DNA of 64,000 bases from an uncultured Collinsella sp. (lineage in GTDB: Bacteria; Actinomycetota; Coriobacteriia; Coriobacteriales; Coriobacteriaceae), in contig UREE01000004.1 in NCBI GenBank assembly GCA_900546825.1, positions 1 through 64,000 of the forward strand, written 5' to 3'. Numbering within the stretch: the stretch's first letter is position 1; the number at the start of each line of letters is the position of its first letter. The translations under genes and the position numbers were made by a program. The notes beneath the pieces were generated by a model. That model had not been told where the DNA came from, did no database searches, and saw only the letters and a list, made by a program, of their open reading frames with translations. Below, one piece after another: positions 19,498 to 28,011 of the stretch.

Positions 19498-19609
19498 GCG
19501 GGTCTGGCCGTTTAGTTCGCTGCTCGGGCAGTCCTGGCTCGCTCGGAAAGCACATTAAGTGCTTTCCGGCTCGTGCGGAACTCGCGACGAACTAAACGGC
19601 CAGACCCGC
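19498..19609. repeat. Nested palindrome, 22-bp perfect outer arms, upstream of thrB
   Basis: Outer arms 19498-19519 (GCGGGTCTGGCCGTTTAGTTCG complementarity) and 19588-19609 are perfect. The inner stem CGGAAAGCAC/GTGCTTTCCG is at 19544-19568. The interior has a CTGCTCGGGCAG left flank and GTGCGGAAC right flank, resembling the conserved flanks of the 14507 and 23913 elements. Confidence 0.85.
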
Positions 19610-19642
19610 TCGCATGCTCGTCATCATCCCGAAAGCTTAATA

Positions 19643-19672
19643 AAAAGAAGGTGCGCCGGCTTTCGCCGGCGC
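19643..19672 (-). terminator. Intrinsic terminator of thrC
   Basis: The 8-bp stem GCGCCGGC/GCCGGCGC (19653-19672) has a 4-nt loop. On the minus strand it is followed by ACCTTCTTTTT. It lies 13 nt after the thrC stop. Confidence 0.8.
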
Positions 19673-19684
19673 TTAATAAGGGGT

Positions 19685-21202
19685 TTAGTTGGTGCTCATT
19701 CGTTTTGCTGCAGACTCGACGTAGCTTGCCATCTCATCGACGTCGCAGACGTCTTCGAAGCGGACGGGCTTGGACTCGAGTTCGGCGAGCTGGGTCGGGG
19801 CGACCGTGTTGGTGGCCTGCTCGAGCACACGCATAGCCTCAAAATCATCCTCGGGAACGTCGAGGCCCAAGGCGTCGCAGCAGGCTCGCGGGAACTTGTA
19901 GGGGCTGGCGGTCGAAAGCAACACGCGGGCCTTGGCGCCCTCGGCGGGAGCGACCTTTTCGAAGACGTGATAGCCGCAAGCGGTGTGCGGGTCGATCACG
20001 TAGCCGTTCGCGTCCCAGCAGCTCTTGATGGCAGTGAGGACCTCGTCCTCGCTGGCCCAACCGCAACCAAAGACGCTCTGAATCTTTGCCAGCAGGTCGG
20101 CGGGAACTTCGTAGCGACCAGTCTGTGCCAGCTGCTCCATAAGGCCGGCAACGAGCTCGCAGTCGCCGTCGGACAAGAAGTAGAGCATGCGCTCCAGGTT
20201 GGAGCTAATAAGGATGTCCATCGACGGCGAGATGGTCGTGAAGAACGGGCGGTTACGGTCGTAAACGCCGGTGGTCAGGAAGTCGGCAAGCACGTTGTTC
20301 TTGTCGCTCGCCACGACGAGCTTGGCGACGGGCAGACCCATGCACTTGGCGTAGTAGCCGGCCAAGATATCGCCAAAGTTGCCGGTGGGCACACAGAACT
20401 CTACGGCGTCGCCAGCCTCGATAGCGCCGGCGCGCAGCAGTTGCGCATAGGCGGCAAAGTAGTAGACAACCTGCGGCACCAGGCGGCCGACGTTGATGGA
20501 GTTGGCACTCGAAAGCACAGTGCCGGCGGCTTCCAGGCGCTCGGCAAGCTCCTTATCGGCAAAGATGCGCTTGACGGCACTCTGGGCATCGTCGAAGTTG
20601 CCGCGGATGCCGCAGACGGCGACGTTATCGCCCTCCTGCGTGGACATCTGCAGATTCTGCACGCGGCTGACTTTGCCTTCGGGATAAAAGACGGTGATGC
20701 CCGTGCCCGGGGCGTCGGCAAAGCCGGCGAGTGCTGCCTTGCCCGTGTCGCCCGACGTGGCGGTGACGATCATGATGCGCTCGGCGCCGCCGTCCTTGGC
20801 GGAAGTGCGGGCCATCAGACGGGGGAGCATCTGCAGGGCGACGTCCTTGAAGGCGCTTGTGGGGCCGCCAAAGAGCTCCATCACATAGGTCTGAGGGACG
20901 TCAGCGCCCGGTGCGGCGTCGAGTTTGACGAGCGGCGTGACCTCTTCGCTCGCGAACGTGCCGCGGTATGCCTCATTCACACAGGCCGAAATTTCTTCGG
21001 TCGTGTAATCATTCAGTAACATTCCCAACACATCTTGAGCGATTTCAAAGTACGATTTATCTGCAAGCGAGCTGATATCGACCTGCTGGGTGCCGAGCTC
21101 GTCCGAGACAAACAAACCCCCGTCGGGAGCGATGCCGGTACGGATTGCCACCTTACTTGAGCACGATAAAGTGCGTCCTCGTGTACTATGATAAGTTCCC
21201 AT
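19685..21202 (-). CDS. thrC: Threonine synthase
   Basis: This PLP enzyme converts O-phosphohomoserine to threonine. The 505-residue length fits the long ThrC type. The N-terminal MGTYHSTRG, the PLP lysine in GGPTSAFKD (Lys119), the phosphate-binding TATSGDTGKAAL, and VPTGNFGDILAGYYAKCMGLP are diagnostic. ATG 21202 has GAGGAG upstream; an earlier in-frame start at 21247 is weaker. It is divergent from lysC across 104 bp, which must hold both promoters. It may be coordinately regulated with lysC, but no riboswitch is visible in this short space. Confidence 0.95.
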   Translation of the reverse strand: MGTYHSTRGRTLSCSSKVAIRTGIAPDGGLFVSDELGTQQVDISSLADKSYFEIAQDVLGMLLNDYTTEEISACVNEAYRGTFASEEVTPLVKLDAAPGADVPQTYVMELFGGPTSAFKDVALQMLPRLMARTSAKDGGAERIMIVTATSGDTGKAALAGFADAPGTGITVFYPEGKVSRVQNLQMSTQEGDNVAVCGIRGNFDDAQSAVKRIFADKELAERLEAAGTVLSSANSINVGRLVPQVVYYFAAYAQLLRAGAIEAGDAVEFCVPTGNFGDILAGYYAKCMGLPVAKLVVASDKNNVLADFLTTGVYDRNRPFFTTISPSMDILISSNLERMLYFLSDGDCELVAGLMEQLAQTGRYEVPADLLAKIQSVFGCGWASEDEVLTAIKSCWDANGYVIDPHTACGYHVFEKVAPAEGAKARVLLSTASPYKFPRACCDALGLDVPEDDFEAMRVLEQATNTVAPTQLAELESKPVRFEDVCDVDEMASYVESAAKRMSTN

Positions 21203-21306
21203 ATAACACTGCTCCTCGGATGCCTTGGTCCCAATCGGTGAAACCATGGTATCAGAGCGCGCAAAATAGGTTCGCAGAGGCTTTTTAGAAAGGTAACCTC
21301 CAGCCC

Positions 21307-22695
21307 ATGATTAAGATTGCCAAGTTTGGCGGCTCGTCGGTCGCCGACGCCGAACACTTTAAGAAGATCAAGGCCATCGTCGATGCCGATCCGGCCCGCC
21401 GTTTTGTGGTGGTTTCTGCCTGCGGTCGCCGTTTTAAGGGCGACACCAAGGTGACCGATCTGCTCTACTTGGTCAACGCGCACGTCAAGTACCACGTGTC
21501 GTGCGAGGAGCTGCTCGAGGACATCGGCCAGCGCTATTTTGATATCGCTGACGAGCTGGGGCTCACCTATCCCATCCGCGAAGAGTTTGCGGCCTTTGCC
21601 GAGCGTGCTCGCTCCGGTGGCTACTCTACTGAGGAGCTCGTAAGCCGCGGCGAGTACTTTACCGCTCGCCTGATGGCCGAGTACCTGGGCCTGCCGTTCC
21701 TGGATGCCGCGACGGTCGTGGCGTTCCATCATGACGGTACGCTCAGCATGAACCGCACCGCCGAGCTGGTGCAGGAGTACGGCCAGCAGGGCGGCTTTGT
21801 CATGCCCGGTTTCTACGGCGCGACGCGTGAGGGGCAGATCAAGCTGCTCGACCGTGGCGGCGGCGATATTTCCGGCTCGATTCTGGCCAAGTGCCTTGGT
21901 GCCGACCTGTACGAGAACTGGACCGACGTTTCGGGCTTCTATTCTGCCGATCCGCGTATTGTTCCCGAGGCTCAGCCCATTGCGCGCGTTACCTACGAGG
22001 AGCTGCGCGAGCTTTCGTACATGGGTGCAAGCGTCCTGCACGAGGAGGCCGTGTTCCCCGTGCGCGAGGCAGGCATTCCGCTGGTCATCAAGAACACCAA
22101 TGCGCCGCAGGACCCCGGCACCATCATTAGCGAGACGGCTGACGAGGGTGAGGCGGAGCCTATCATTACCGGCGTGACCGGCAAGCGCGGCTTTGTCGCC
22201 ATCAACGTTGCCCGCGACCGTACCAAGCCGCGCGTCGGCTTTATGCGCCGTGCGCTTTCGGTCTTCGAACGCTATGACGTTTCCGTCGAGCATATGCCCA
22301 CCGGCGTCGACCGCTTTGGCGCCGTGGTGCAGGAGCAGGATGTGCACGACTCGCTGTACTCGCTCGTGGGCGACATTCAGCAGGAGGTCGAGCCGCTCGA
22401 GATCGAGGTTGTCGAGGGTTTGGCGCTCATCGCGACCGTCGGCCGTAACCTTCGCGGCCGCGCAGGTATCTCGGGCCATCTGTTTGGCATGCTTGGTCAG
22501 GCCGGCGTGAGCGTACGTATGATTTCGCAGAGCTGCGACGAGATCAACATCATTATCGGCGTAGAGGAGAAGGACTTCGACCTGGCGATTCGGACCATTT
22601 ACCGCGCCTTCTCCGACGAGAACGGCATTGTGAAGGTCTCCGACCTGGAGGCTCCCGTGCCGGTCGATCCCGCTCCGGCCGCGCTCCACAAGTAG
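21307..22695 (+). CDS. lysC: Aspartate kinase
   Basis: This enzyme phosphorylates aspartate, the entry step to lysine, threonine and methionine. The 462-residue protein starts with KFGGSSVADAEHFKK (ATP site), has SRGEYFTARLMAEYLG and GGGDISGSILAKCLGADLYENWTDVSGFYSADPR, and ends with two ACT domains (GKRGFVAINVARD... and ALIATVGRNLRG...). This suggests feedback control by an end-product amino acid. The start is ATG 21307; the ribosome-binding site is weak (GAAAGG, 14 nt away), a possible sign of regulated translation. It is followed by a terminator and then asd. Confidence 0.95.
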   Translation: MIKIAKFGGSSVADAEHFKKIKAIVDADPARRFVVVSACGRRFKGDTKVTDLLYLVNAHVKYHVSCEELLEDIGQRYFDIADELGLTYPIREEFAAFAERARSGGYSTEELVSRGEYFTARLMAEYLGLPFLDAATVVAFHHDGTLSMNRTAELVQEYGQQGGFVMPGFYGATREGQIKLLDRGGGDISGSILAKCLGADLYENWTDVSGFYSADPRIVPEAQPIARVTYEELRELSYMGASVLHEEAVFPVREAGIPLVIKNTNAPQDPGTIISETADEGEAEPIITGVTGKRGFVAINVARDRTKPRVGFMRRALSVFERYDVSVEHMPTGVDRFGAVVQEQDVHDSLYSLVGDIQQEVEPLEIEVVEGLALIATVGRNLRGRAGISGHLFGMLGQAGVSVRMISQSCDEINIIIGVEEKDFDLAIRTIYRAFSDENGIVKVSDLEAPVPVDPAPAALHK

Positions 22696-22706
22696 CTGCT
22701 ATCCCA

Positions 22707-22737
22707 GTAGATTTTTGGGACTTGCTTCAAAAACTAC
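22707..22737. repeat. Imperfect palindrome, family E copy 2
   Basis: It begins with GTAGATTTTTGGGAC, identical over 15 bases to the perfect palindrome at 9531, but its right half is decayed (TCAAAAACTAC). A short GTTTC-type tandem tract follows at 22745-22767. Confidence 0.65.
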
Positions 22738-22770
22738 GGCGGGGCGTTTCGTTTCGGTTTCGTTTCGACG

Positions 22771-22800
22771 GGGCGGGTTTCGTGCCCGCCCTGTTCTTGT
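22771..22800 (+). terminator. Probable lysC terminator
   Basis: The stem GGGCGGG/CCCGCCC (22771-22791, 7-nt loop) is followed by TGTTCTTGT. Immediately downstream TATACA may serve as the asd -10 box. Confidence 0.6.
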
Positions 22801-22868
22801 ATACACTGGCAACAATAATCGGCCTGCTCGGCGTGCGGGCAAAAGCCACAGCCTTTAAAGGGGGAAGC

Positions 22869-23894
22869 ATGAAACAGTACACGGTTGCTATTTTGGGCGC
22901 GACGGGAGCCGTGGGCACCCAGATGCTTGAGTGCCTCAACGAGCAGGAGTTTCCGGTTGGCAAGCTCAAGCTGCTAGCGAGCGCGCGCTCTGCGGGCAAG
23001 ACCGTCGAGTTCCGCGGCGAGCAGGTTGTGATTGAGGAGGCTTGCCCCGAGGCCTTTGAGGTCTGCGACATCGTGCTCGGCGCCGCCGGCGACGATATTG
23101 CGAAGGAGCTACTGCCCGAGGCCGTCAAGCGCGGCGCCGTCGTGGTCGACAACAGCCACGCCTTCCGCATGGATCCCGAGGTGCCGCTGGTCGTGCCCGA
23201 GATCAATGCCGACGACATCAAGTGGCATCACGGCCTTATCGCCAATCCCAACTGCGCGACCATCATCGGCCTGGTTCCCACGTGGCCGCTGCACCAGCTT
23301 GCTGGCGTGAAGCGTATGATCGTGTCCACGTATCAGGCAGCTTCGGGCGCTGGCGCTCCCGGTATGGCCGAGCTCGAGGCTCAGCTTGCCGCCCTGGGCC
23401 GTGGCGAGGAGATTCCCGAGCCGCGCGCGTTTGCCGCCCAGCTGGCGAGCAACCTGATTCCGCAGATCGGCGGTGTCAAGGAGGAGGGCTTTACCTCCGA
23501 GGAGATGAAGTTGCAGAACGAGGGCCGCAAGATCATGCACCTGCCCGAGCTGCGCGTGAACTGCACCTGCGTGCGCGTGCCCGTGCTGCGCTCGCACTCC
23601 GAGAGCATTACGCTCGAGTTCGAGCGTGACATCACGGTTGAGGAGGCTCGTGCTGCGCTGGCTGCCGCTCCCGGCGTCAAGCTGGTTGACGACATGAGCG
23701 CCGAGGACGCGCACGATCGCTTCCCCATGCCGATGGATACGTCCGACCAGGACCTGATTTGGGTCGGTCGCGTGCGTCGCGACATCTCGAACCCCGAGGC
23801 CGCGCGCGGCATCACCTTCTGGTGCTGCGGCGACCAAATCCGTAAGGGCGCGGCAACCAACGCCGTCCAGATCGCTAAGCTGCTCTGCGAGTAG
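22869..23894 (+). CDS. asd: Aspartate-semialdehyde dehydrogenase
   Basis: This enzyme reduces aspartyl phosphate to aspartate semialdehyde, the step after LysC. It has 341 residues. NADP motif GATGAVGTQML, catalytic cysteine in NPNCATI (Cys129), substrate glycine/glutamine region STYQAASGAGAPG, and the RVNCTCVRVPVLRSHSESI block containing the active-site histidine. ATG 22869 has GGGGGAAGC upstream. It runs with lysC but is separated by a terminator-like hairpin, so it probably has its own promoter. Confidence 0.95.
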   Translation: MKQYTVAILGATGAVGTQMLECLNEQEFPVGKLKLLASARSAGKTVEFRGEQVVIEEACPEAFEVCDIVLGAAGDDIAKELLPEAVKRGAVVVDNSHAFRMDPEVPLVVPEINADDIKWHHGLIANPNCATIIGLVPTWPLHQLAGVKRMIVSTYQAASGAGAPGMAELEAQLAALGRGEEIPEPRAFAAQLASNLIPQIGGVKEEGFTSEEMKLQNEGRKIMHLPELRVNCTCVRVPVLRSHSESITLEFERDITVEEARAALAAAPGVKLVDDMSAEDAHDRFPMPMDTSDQDLIWVGRVRRDISNPEAARGITFWCCGDQIRKGAATNAVQIAKLLCE

Positions 23895-23912
23895 CGGTTG
23901 ACCTGTCCGGCG

Positions 23913-24034
23913 GGGGCCGGGCTTGGTTTTCAGAACGTCCTCGACCATGTGTGGCGCCTTGTCCTGCTCCTTCGGAGCCGCGGACAAGGCGCCACACTGG
24001 TCTGCGGAGTGTTCTGAAAACTAAGCCCGGCCCC
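23913..24034. repeat. Nested modular palindrome, 24-bp outer arms
   Basis: Outer arms 23913-23936 and 24011-24034 (24 bp, one mismatch, start GGGGCCGGGCTT). The 16-bp perfect inner stem GTGTGGCGCCTTGTCC is at 23949-23964 and 23982-23997. Between arms and stem lie GTCCTCGACCAT(G) and GTCTGCGGA, the flank motifs shared with 14507 and 35899. The rest of the asd-ogt gap holds no gene. Confidence 0.9.
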
Positions 24035-24246
24035 TGCCTGCGGTGACTCGGCTGCGAGCGGCCTGCGATGGGGCCGTTGCTGGTTGGGGCCGCTGGGCTG
24101 ATGTGGGGGCACGTGGCCGTTGCAGGCCCTGGTCCCGGCGGCGGCCTCGGCGCTTTGCGCCTGCTGCCTTGGGTGACTTTGGGGTCGATTGGGGTTGTCT
24201 GCACAATTCGCGGTATTATGTTGCGGAGTTTTGAAAGGAGCCGCTG

Positions 24247-24825
24247 GTGGTCACGACGACATTTGCCTCGCCTTTGGGCGAAATCTTGCTTGCCGCTGAT
24301 GGCCGCGGTCTGACGGGGCTTTGGTTTGAGGGGCAGGAGCACTTTGGTTCCACGCTTCTCCGGGAAGACTCCGAACATGTTGAAGGCGCCGACGCGGTTT
24401 CCGGTACCGGTGGCATGTTGCCGGTGAGTCCGGCAAATGGCGCGGCTTCTTCGGTGCTTGAGCGTTCTTGGGCTTGGCTGAATGCTTATTTTGCGGGGCA
24501 GGAGCCTCGGTTTACGCCGCCGTTGCATATGATCGGCACGGCGTTCCAGCGCGAGGTTTGGTTTGAGCTGCTTTCAATTCCGCGTGGCGAAGTCGCTACG
24601 TATGGCGAGATCGCTCAGCGTGTTGCGGCTCGACATCGTGTGCCGGGAAATGAGGCACCCGTCGTGTCTCCTCGTGCGGTGGGGGCTGCGGTTGCGCGTA
24701 ATCCCATTTCGATTATCGTGCCGTGCCATCGCGTGGTCGCGGTCGACGGATCGCTCAACGGATATGCTGGCGGCCTTGATCGCAAGGAGTGGCTGCTTCG
24801 GCTTGAGGGCGCGTACGAGGAATAG
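24247..24825 (+). CDS. ogt: Methylated-DNA--protein-cysteine methyltransferase
   Basis: This suicide repair protein removes O6-alkyl groups from guanine. The C-terminal domain has FQREVWFELLSIPRGEVATYGEIA (DNA-binding helix region) and the alkyl acceptor in IIVPCHRVV (Cys160), followed by GYAGGLDRKEWLL. Two low-complexity insertions (~40-68 and ~130-141) make it 192 residues, a little long. The GTG start at 24247 has AAAGGAG 6 nt upstream. A short AAGGACG/CGTCCTT hairpin (24860-24879) downstream may terminate it. Confidence 0.93.
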   Translation: MVTTTFASPLGEILLAADGRGLTGLWFEGQEHFGSTLLREDSEHVEGADAVSGTGGMLPVSPANGAASSVLERSWAWLNAYFAGQEPRFTPPLHMIGTAFQREVWFELLSIPRGEVATYGEIAQRVAARHRVPGNEAPVVSPRAVGAAVARNPISIIVPCHRVVAVDGSLNGYAGGLDRKEWLLRLEGAYEE

Positions 24826-25053
24826 CGCTCGAACGCTTTGCATAACTAGGACGCCGCGAAAGGACGAGCCTCCGTCCTTCTACGGCCGGCATGCGTCCAG
24901 ACGCTTGGCATCTGCGCTTTAAGTTTGGCTAAGCCATATCTTGCGTATTTGGAAACGCGCAGGTTGAGCCGCTAGGGCTGTGCTAAGGCAGCTTTCGGTG
25001 CGCTATTATCGGCAGTATCGAAACCTGTATTTCCATGCGCCAAAGGAGCAACT

Positions 25054-25737
25054 ATGAAGCTGATGCTTGCCGAGGACGAACCTGGTCTCTCCCGCGCCCT
25101 CACCGCGATTCTTCAACATAGCGACTACGAGGTCGACACCGCCCTCGACGGCTTGACGGCGCTCGAGAATCTACTCACCAACGATTACGACGCCGCAATC
25201 CTGGACATCATGATGCCCGGCATGGACGGCATCGAGGTGCTCAAGCGTACACGCGCCGCCGGAAATCGACTGCCCATCATCATGCTCACGGCAAAAAGCG
25301 AGGTGTCCGATAAGGTCGAGGGCCTGGATGCCGGTGCCAACGATTACCTGACCAAGCCGTTTGCCGCCAAGGAACTGCTTGCGCGTATTCGTGCCATGAC
25401 GCGCGCCGCGACGGCAATTGACGCCACGACGCTCAGCGTGGGTAACGTGCGCCTCGACACGGCGGCTTGCACGCTTGTGGGACCTTTGGGCGAGGAGCAC
25501 CTGGCCAATCGCGAGTTTCAGCTTATGGAACTCTTTATGCGCAACGCCGGCACGCGCATGCCCGCTGAACGTCTGATGCTCGAGGTTTGGGGTGAGGACG
25601 CGCCCGAAGGCGCCAACGTGGTGTGGGTCTATATCTCGTACCTGCGCAAAAAGCTGACGGCGCTTGGTGCCAACGTTGCCATTCGCGCGTCGCGTAACCA
25701 GGGCTATTCGCTCGAGGTTGTCGAGGAAGGCGAATAA
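25054..25737 (+). CDS. OmpR/PhoB-family response regulator
   Basis: This 227-residue two-domain regulator has a receiver with the phospho-acceptor Asp51 (AAILDIMMPG), the acidic pair at EDE (7-9), and conserved Thr/Lys (MLTAKS, TKPF). The winged-helix DNA-binding half contains LANREFQLMELFMRN and VWVYISYLRKKL. Good ribosome-binding site AAAGGAG. The sensor kinase gene follows after 2 bp, so the pair is one operon. The regulon is unknown; the AIM24-like gene lies just downstream of the pair. Confidence 0.93.
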   Translation: MKLMLAEDEPGLSRALTAILQHSDYEVDTALDGLTALENLLTNDYDAAILDIMMPGMDGIEVLKRTRAAGNRLPIIMLTAKSEVSDKVEGLDAGANDYLTKPFAAKELLARIRAMTRAATAIDATTLSVGNVRLDTAACTLVGPLGEEHLANREFQLMELFMRNAGTRMPAERLMLEVWGEDAPEGANVVWVYISYLRKKLTALGANVAIRASRNQGYSLEVVEEGE

Positions 25738-25739
25738 GC

Positions 25740-27101
25740 GTGAGCGCGAGCGCGTGGTGCAAGCGCATGACGGAGTGGTTTCACGCCGCCTCGAGTAGTA
25801 CGGGGCGGGCTAATTCTGTTGACGCATTGGGCCGCCGTCTGCGTCGCAAGTTTATCCTCGTTGCCATGGGCGCCGTGACCGTGGTGCTCACGCTTATCAT
25901 CGCCGGCATCAACATCGTCAATTATTCGCATGTCTGCAAGATGGCCGACGCTCGCCTGGACTATATTCTGGCGGGCAAGGACGGTATCGATTGGGGGGAC
26001 GAGCCTAAAGCCGAGCCCGCTAATGGCAAGGATGCCGGCGATAGCCAAGCGGGCGTTCGCATCAGACACTTCGAAGGCATGACGGCGGAGTCTCCCTTCG
26101 ACACGCGCTACTTTACGGTGACGATTGACGCCGGACAGGTTGCCGATGTCAATACGGCCCGCATTGCCGCGGTTGGTGCCAAGCGCGCCGCCAGTATTGC
26201 CGCAAGGCTGCATGCCAAGGGCTGGACCTCGGGCTTCTCTGGCAATTATCGTTATACGACCGACGTCCAGGACGACGAGATCACCTATGTGTTCGTGGAC
26301 TGCTCGCGCGAGCTTGCAAGCTTTCATTCGTTTTTGAGCGCGAGCGTGGCGATCAGTTGCATTGGCTGGCTGGCGGTGCTGGCAATTGTGGCGGGTGCCT
26401 CGGGCGCGGTGATTCGACCGATGGTCGAGAGCTACAGCAAGCAAAAGCGCTTTATTACCGATGCGAGCCACGAGATCAAGACGCCGCTGGCTGTAATTGA
26501 CGCCGCCAATGAGGTACAAGAGATCGAGAGCGGCGAAAGTGAGTGGACGCAGAGCATTCACGAGCAGGTTGCGCGGCTGACGGCGCTCACGGAACGTCTA
26601 GTGTTTTTGGCACGTATGGACGAGGGCTCGGCGGGCTTTACCATGACATCGATCGATCTTTCGGAGGCCGTGGACAAGGCTGCGGCGCCGTTTGAATCGG
26701 TGGCGGTTTCGCGCGGCAAGCGTCTGTCGACGTCGATTGCGTGCGGCGTGCGGGCCCATGCCGATGCTGCGGCGGTGGCGCAGGTGGTTGAGCTGCTTCT
26801 GGACAACGCCACGCGCTATGCGAGCGAGGGCAGCGTGATTGAGCTGAGCCTGCGTGCCGTTTCGCGCGTTCAGGGTAAGGGCGCCACCGAGCTTGTCGTA
26901 TCGAACGCCGTGGACGAGCTGCCCGAAGGCGACCTAGATCGATTGTTCGACCGCTTCTATCGTGCGGACGTGTCGCGCAGCTCCAAGACGGGCGGCTCGG
27001 GCGTGGGCCTATCCGTGGTGCGTGCCATCGCCGAAGCCCATGGCGGGAGCGCTTCTGTCTGCGGCCACGGTAACCAGATCACCTTCACCGTCCGCCTCTA
27101 A
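25740..27101 (+). CDS. Sensor histidine kinase
   Basis: This 453-residue membrane kinase is the partner of the preceding response regulator. Two membrane helices (~38-60 and ~200-222) flank an extracytoplasmic sensor of ~140 residues with an acidic, disordered patch at 80-105. The phospho-acceptor His244 lies in DASHEIKTPL, the N box in ELLLDNATRYA, the F box near LFDRFYRAD and the G box in TGGSGVGLSVV. No clear HAMP domain separates the second helix from the H box. The GTG 25740 start gives 2-bp spacing from the regulator stop. A family B repeat begins 2 bp after its stop codon. Confidence 0.92.
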   Translation: MSASAWCKRMTEWFHAASSSTGRANSVDALGRRLRRKFILVAMGAVTVVLTLIIAGINIVNYSHVCKMADARLDYILAGKDGIDWGDEPKAEPANGKDAGDSQAGVRIRHFEGMTAESPFDTRYFTVTIDAGQVADVNTARIAAVGAKRAASIAARLHAKGWTSGFSGNYRYTTDVQDDEITYVFVDCSRELASFHSFLSASVAISCIGWLAVLAIVAGASGAVIRPMVESYSKQKRFITDASHEIKTPLAVIDAANEVQEIESGESEWTQSIHEQVARLTALTERLVFLARMDEGSAGFTMTSIDLSEAVDKAAAPFESVAVSRGKRLSTSIACGVRAHADAAAVAQVVELLLDNATRYASEGSVIELSLRAVSRVQGKGATELVVSNAVDELPEGDLDRLFDRFYRADVSRSSKTGGSGVGLSVVRAIAEAHGGSASVCGHGNQITFTVRL

Positions 27102-27102
27102 G

Positions 27103-27145
27103 ACCTGCCAAAAAGGGACAGGTTTATTTTGGCAGGTTTTATCTG
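27103..27145 (+). repeat. Dispersed 43-bp repeat, family B copy 2
   Basis: This consensus copy, ACCTGCCAAAAAGGGACAGG then TTTATTTTGGCAGGTTTTATCTG, begins 2 bp after the kinase stop. The outer stem ACCTGCCAAAA/TTTTGGCAGGT followed by TTTTAT could act as a terminator. Confidence 0.9.
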
Positions 27146-27267
27146 TGCAGACGGCAGCGGAGGCTGGCGGTGATCGGCGCCATGAACGCCACCGACCCAA
27201 ATAAACGCACCTCTAACTGCTAAAATATGGACATCGTTGTTCGGCTCCCGAAGGAAAGGAGACGGTC

Positions 27268-27942
27268 ATGCAGTACGAGATCGGCGGAGGGGCTTTCCCG
27301 GTTGTTACGTGCAACCTTAGCGACGGCGAATCCATGATCACCGAAAGCGGTGCCATGGTCTGGATGACCCCCAACATGGAGATGTCCACCTCGGGCGGTG
27401 GTATAGGCAAGATGTTCTCTAAGGCTTTTTCGGGTGAGGCGTTGTTCCAAAACATTTGGACCGCGCACGGCGATGGCATGATTGCGTTTGGCTCTTGCTT
27501 CCCCGGCCGCATTATACCGATCGAGATTGGCCCTGGTAAGAGCTGGATTTTGCAGAAGCGTTCGTTCCTTGCCGCGGAAAGTGGTGTTGAGCTGAGCATC
27601 CACTTTAACAAGAAGGCAAAGACCGGCGTCTTTGGCGGCGAGGGTTTTATCATGCAAAAGCTCACGGGCTCGGGTATTGCCTTTGCCGAGATCGACGGCG
27701 ACCTAGTTGAGTACGAGCTTGCTGCTGGCCAGCAAATGATTGTAGATACCGGCAACGTGGCCGGCTTTGAGGAGACGGTGAGCATCGACGCGCAGATGGT
27801 CAAGGGCGTCAAAAACATCATGTTTGGCGGTGAAGGCGTGTTCAACACTGTGCTCACCGGTCCGGGGCGCATCTGGCTGCAGACAATGCCCATTTCCAAT
27901 CTTGCGGCAGCAGTGGCTTCGATGACCAACAACAATAACTAA
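27268..27942 (+). CDS. AIM24 / TIGR00266 family protein
   Basis: This 224-residue beta-rich protein of the AIM24 (tryptophan RNA-binding attenuator-like fold) family has unknown biochemical role in bacteria. Typical features are MQYEIGGGAFPVVTCNL at the start, ESGAMVWMTPNMEMST, a glycine-rich SGGGIGKMFSKAFSGE loop, and the C-terminal GEGVFNTVLTGPGRIWLQT motif. It ends in an Asn-rich tail. It has its own ribosome-binding site (AAAGGAGA) and terminator. The neighbouring two-component system may or may not control it. Confidence 0.85.
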   Translation: MQYEIGGGAFPVVTCNLSDGESMITESGAMVWMTPNMEMSTSGGGIGKMFSKAFSGEALFQNIWTAHGDGMIAFGSCFPGRIIPIEIGPGKSWILQKRSFLAAESGVELSIHFNKKAKTGVFGGEGFIMQKLTGSGIAFAEIDGDLVEYELAAGQQMIVDTGNVAGFEETVSIDAQMVKGVKNIMFGGEGVFNTVLTGPGRIWLQTMPISNLAAAVASMTNNNN

Positions 27943-27956
27943 TCGTGTATAGGATG

Positions 27957-27994
27957 ACGCGCGCGGCGGGCCCGGCCTGTCGTGCGCGTTTTTT
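27957..27994 (+). terminator. Intrinsic terminator after the AIM24-like gene
   Basis: ACGCGC (27957-27962) pairs with GCGCGT (27984-27989) around a GC-rich loop and is followed by six T (27989-27994). Confidence 0.8.
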
Positions 27995-28011
27995 GGTGGC
28001 AAACGCCCTGT

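Noticed and set aside
19559..21019. 486-residue open frame antisense to thrC
   Set aside because: The opposite strand holds a clear threonine synthase; the antisense product is compositionally typical of a shadow frame.
21203..21306. Lysine riboswitch or T-box before lysC/thrC
   Set aside because: The 104-bp divergent space is too short for either with a terminator, and no conserved core is visible.
21013..22689. 558-residue open frame antisense to lysC
   Set aside because: The plus strand encodes aspartate kinase with all motifs; the antisense frame has none.
22745..22767. GTTTC tandem tract as a phase-variable microsatellite
   Set aside because: It has about four imperfect units and lies outside any coding region or spacer between promoter boxes.
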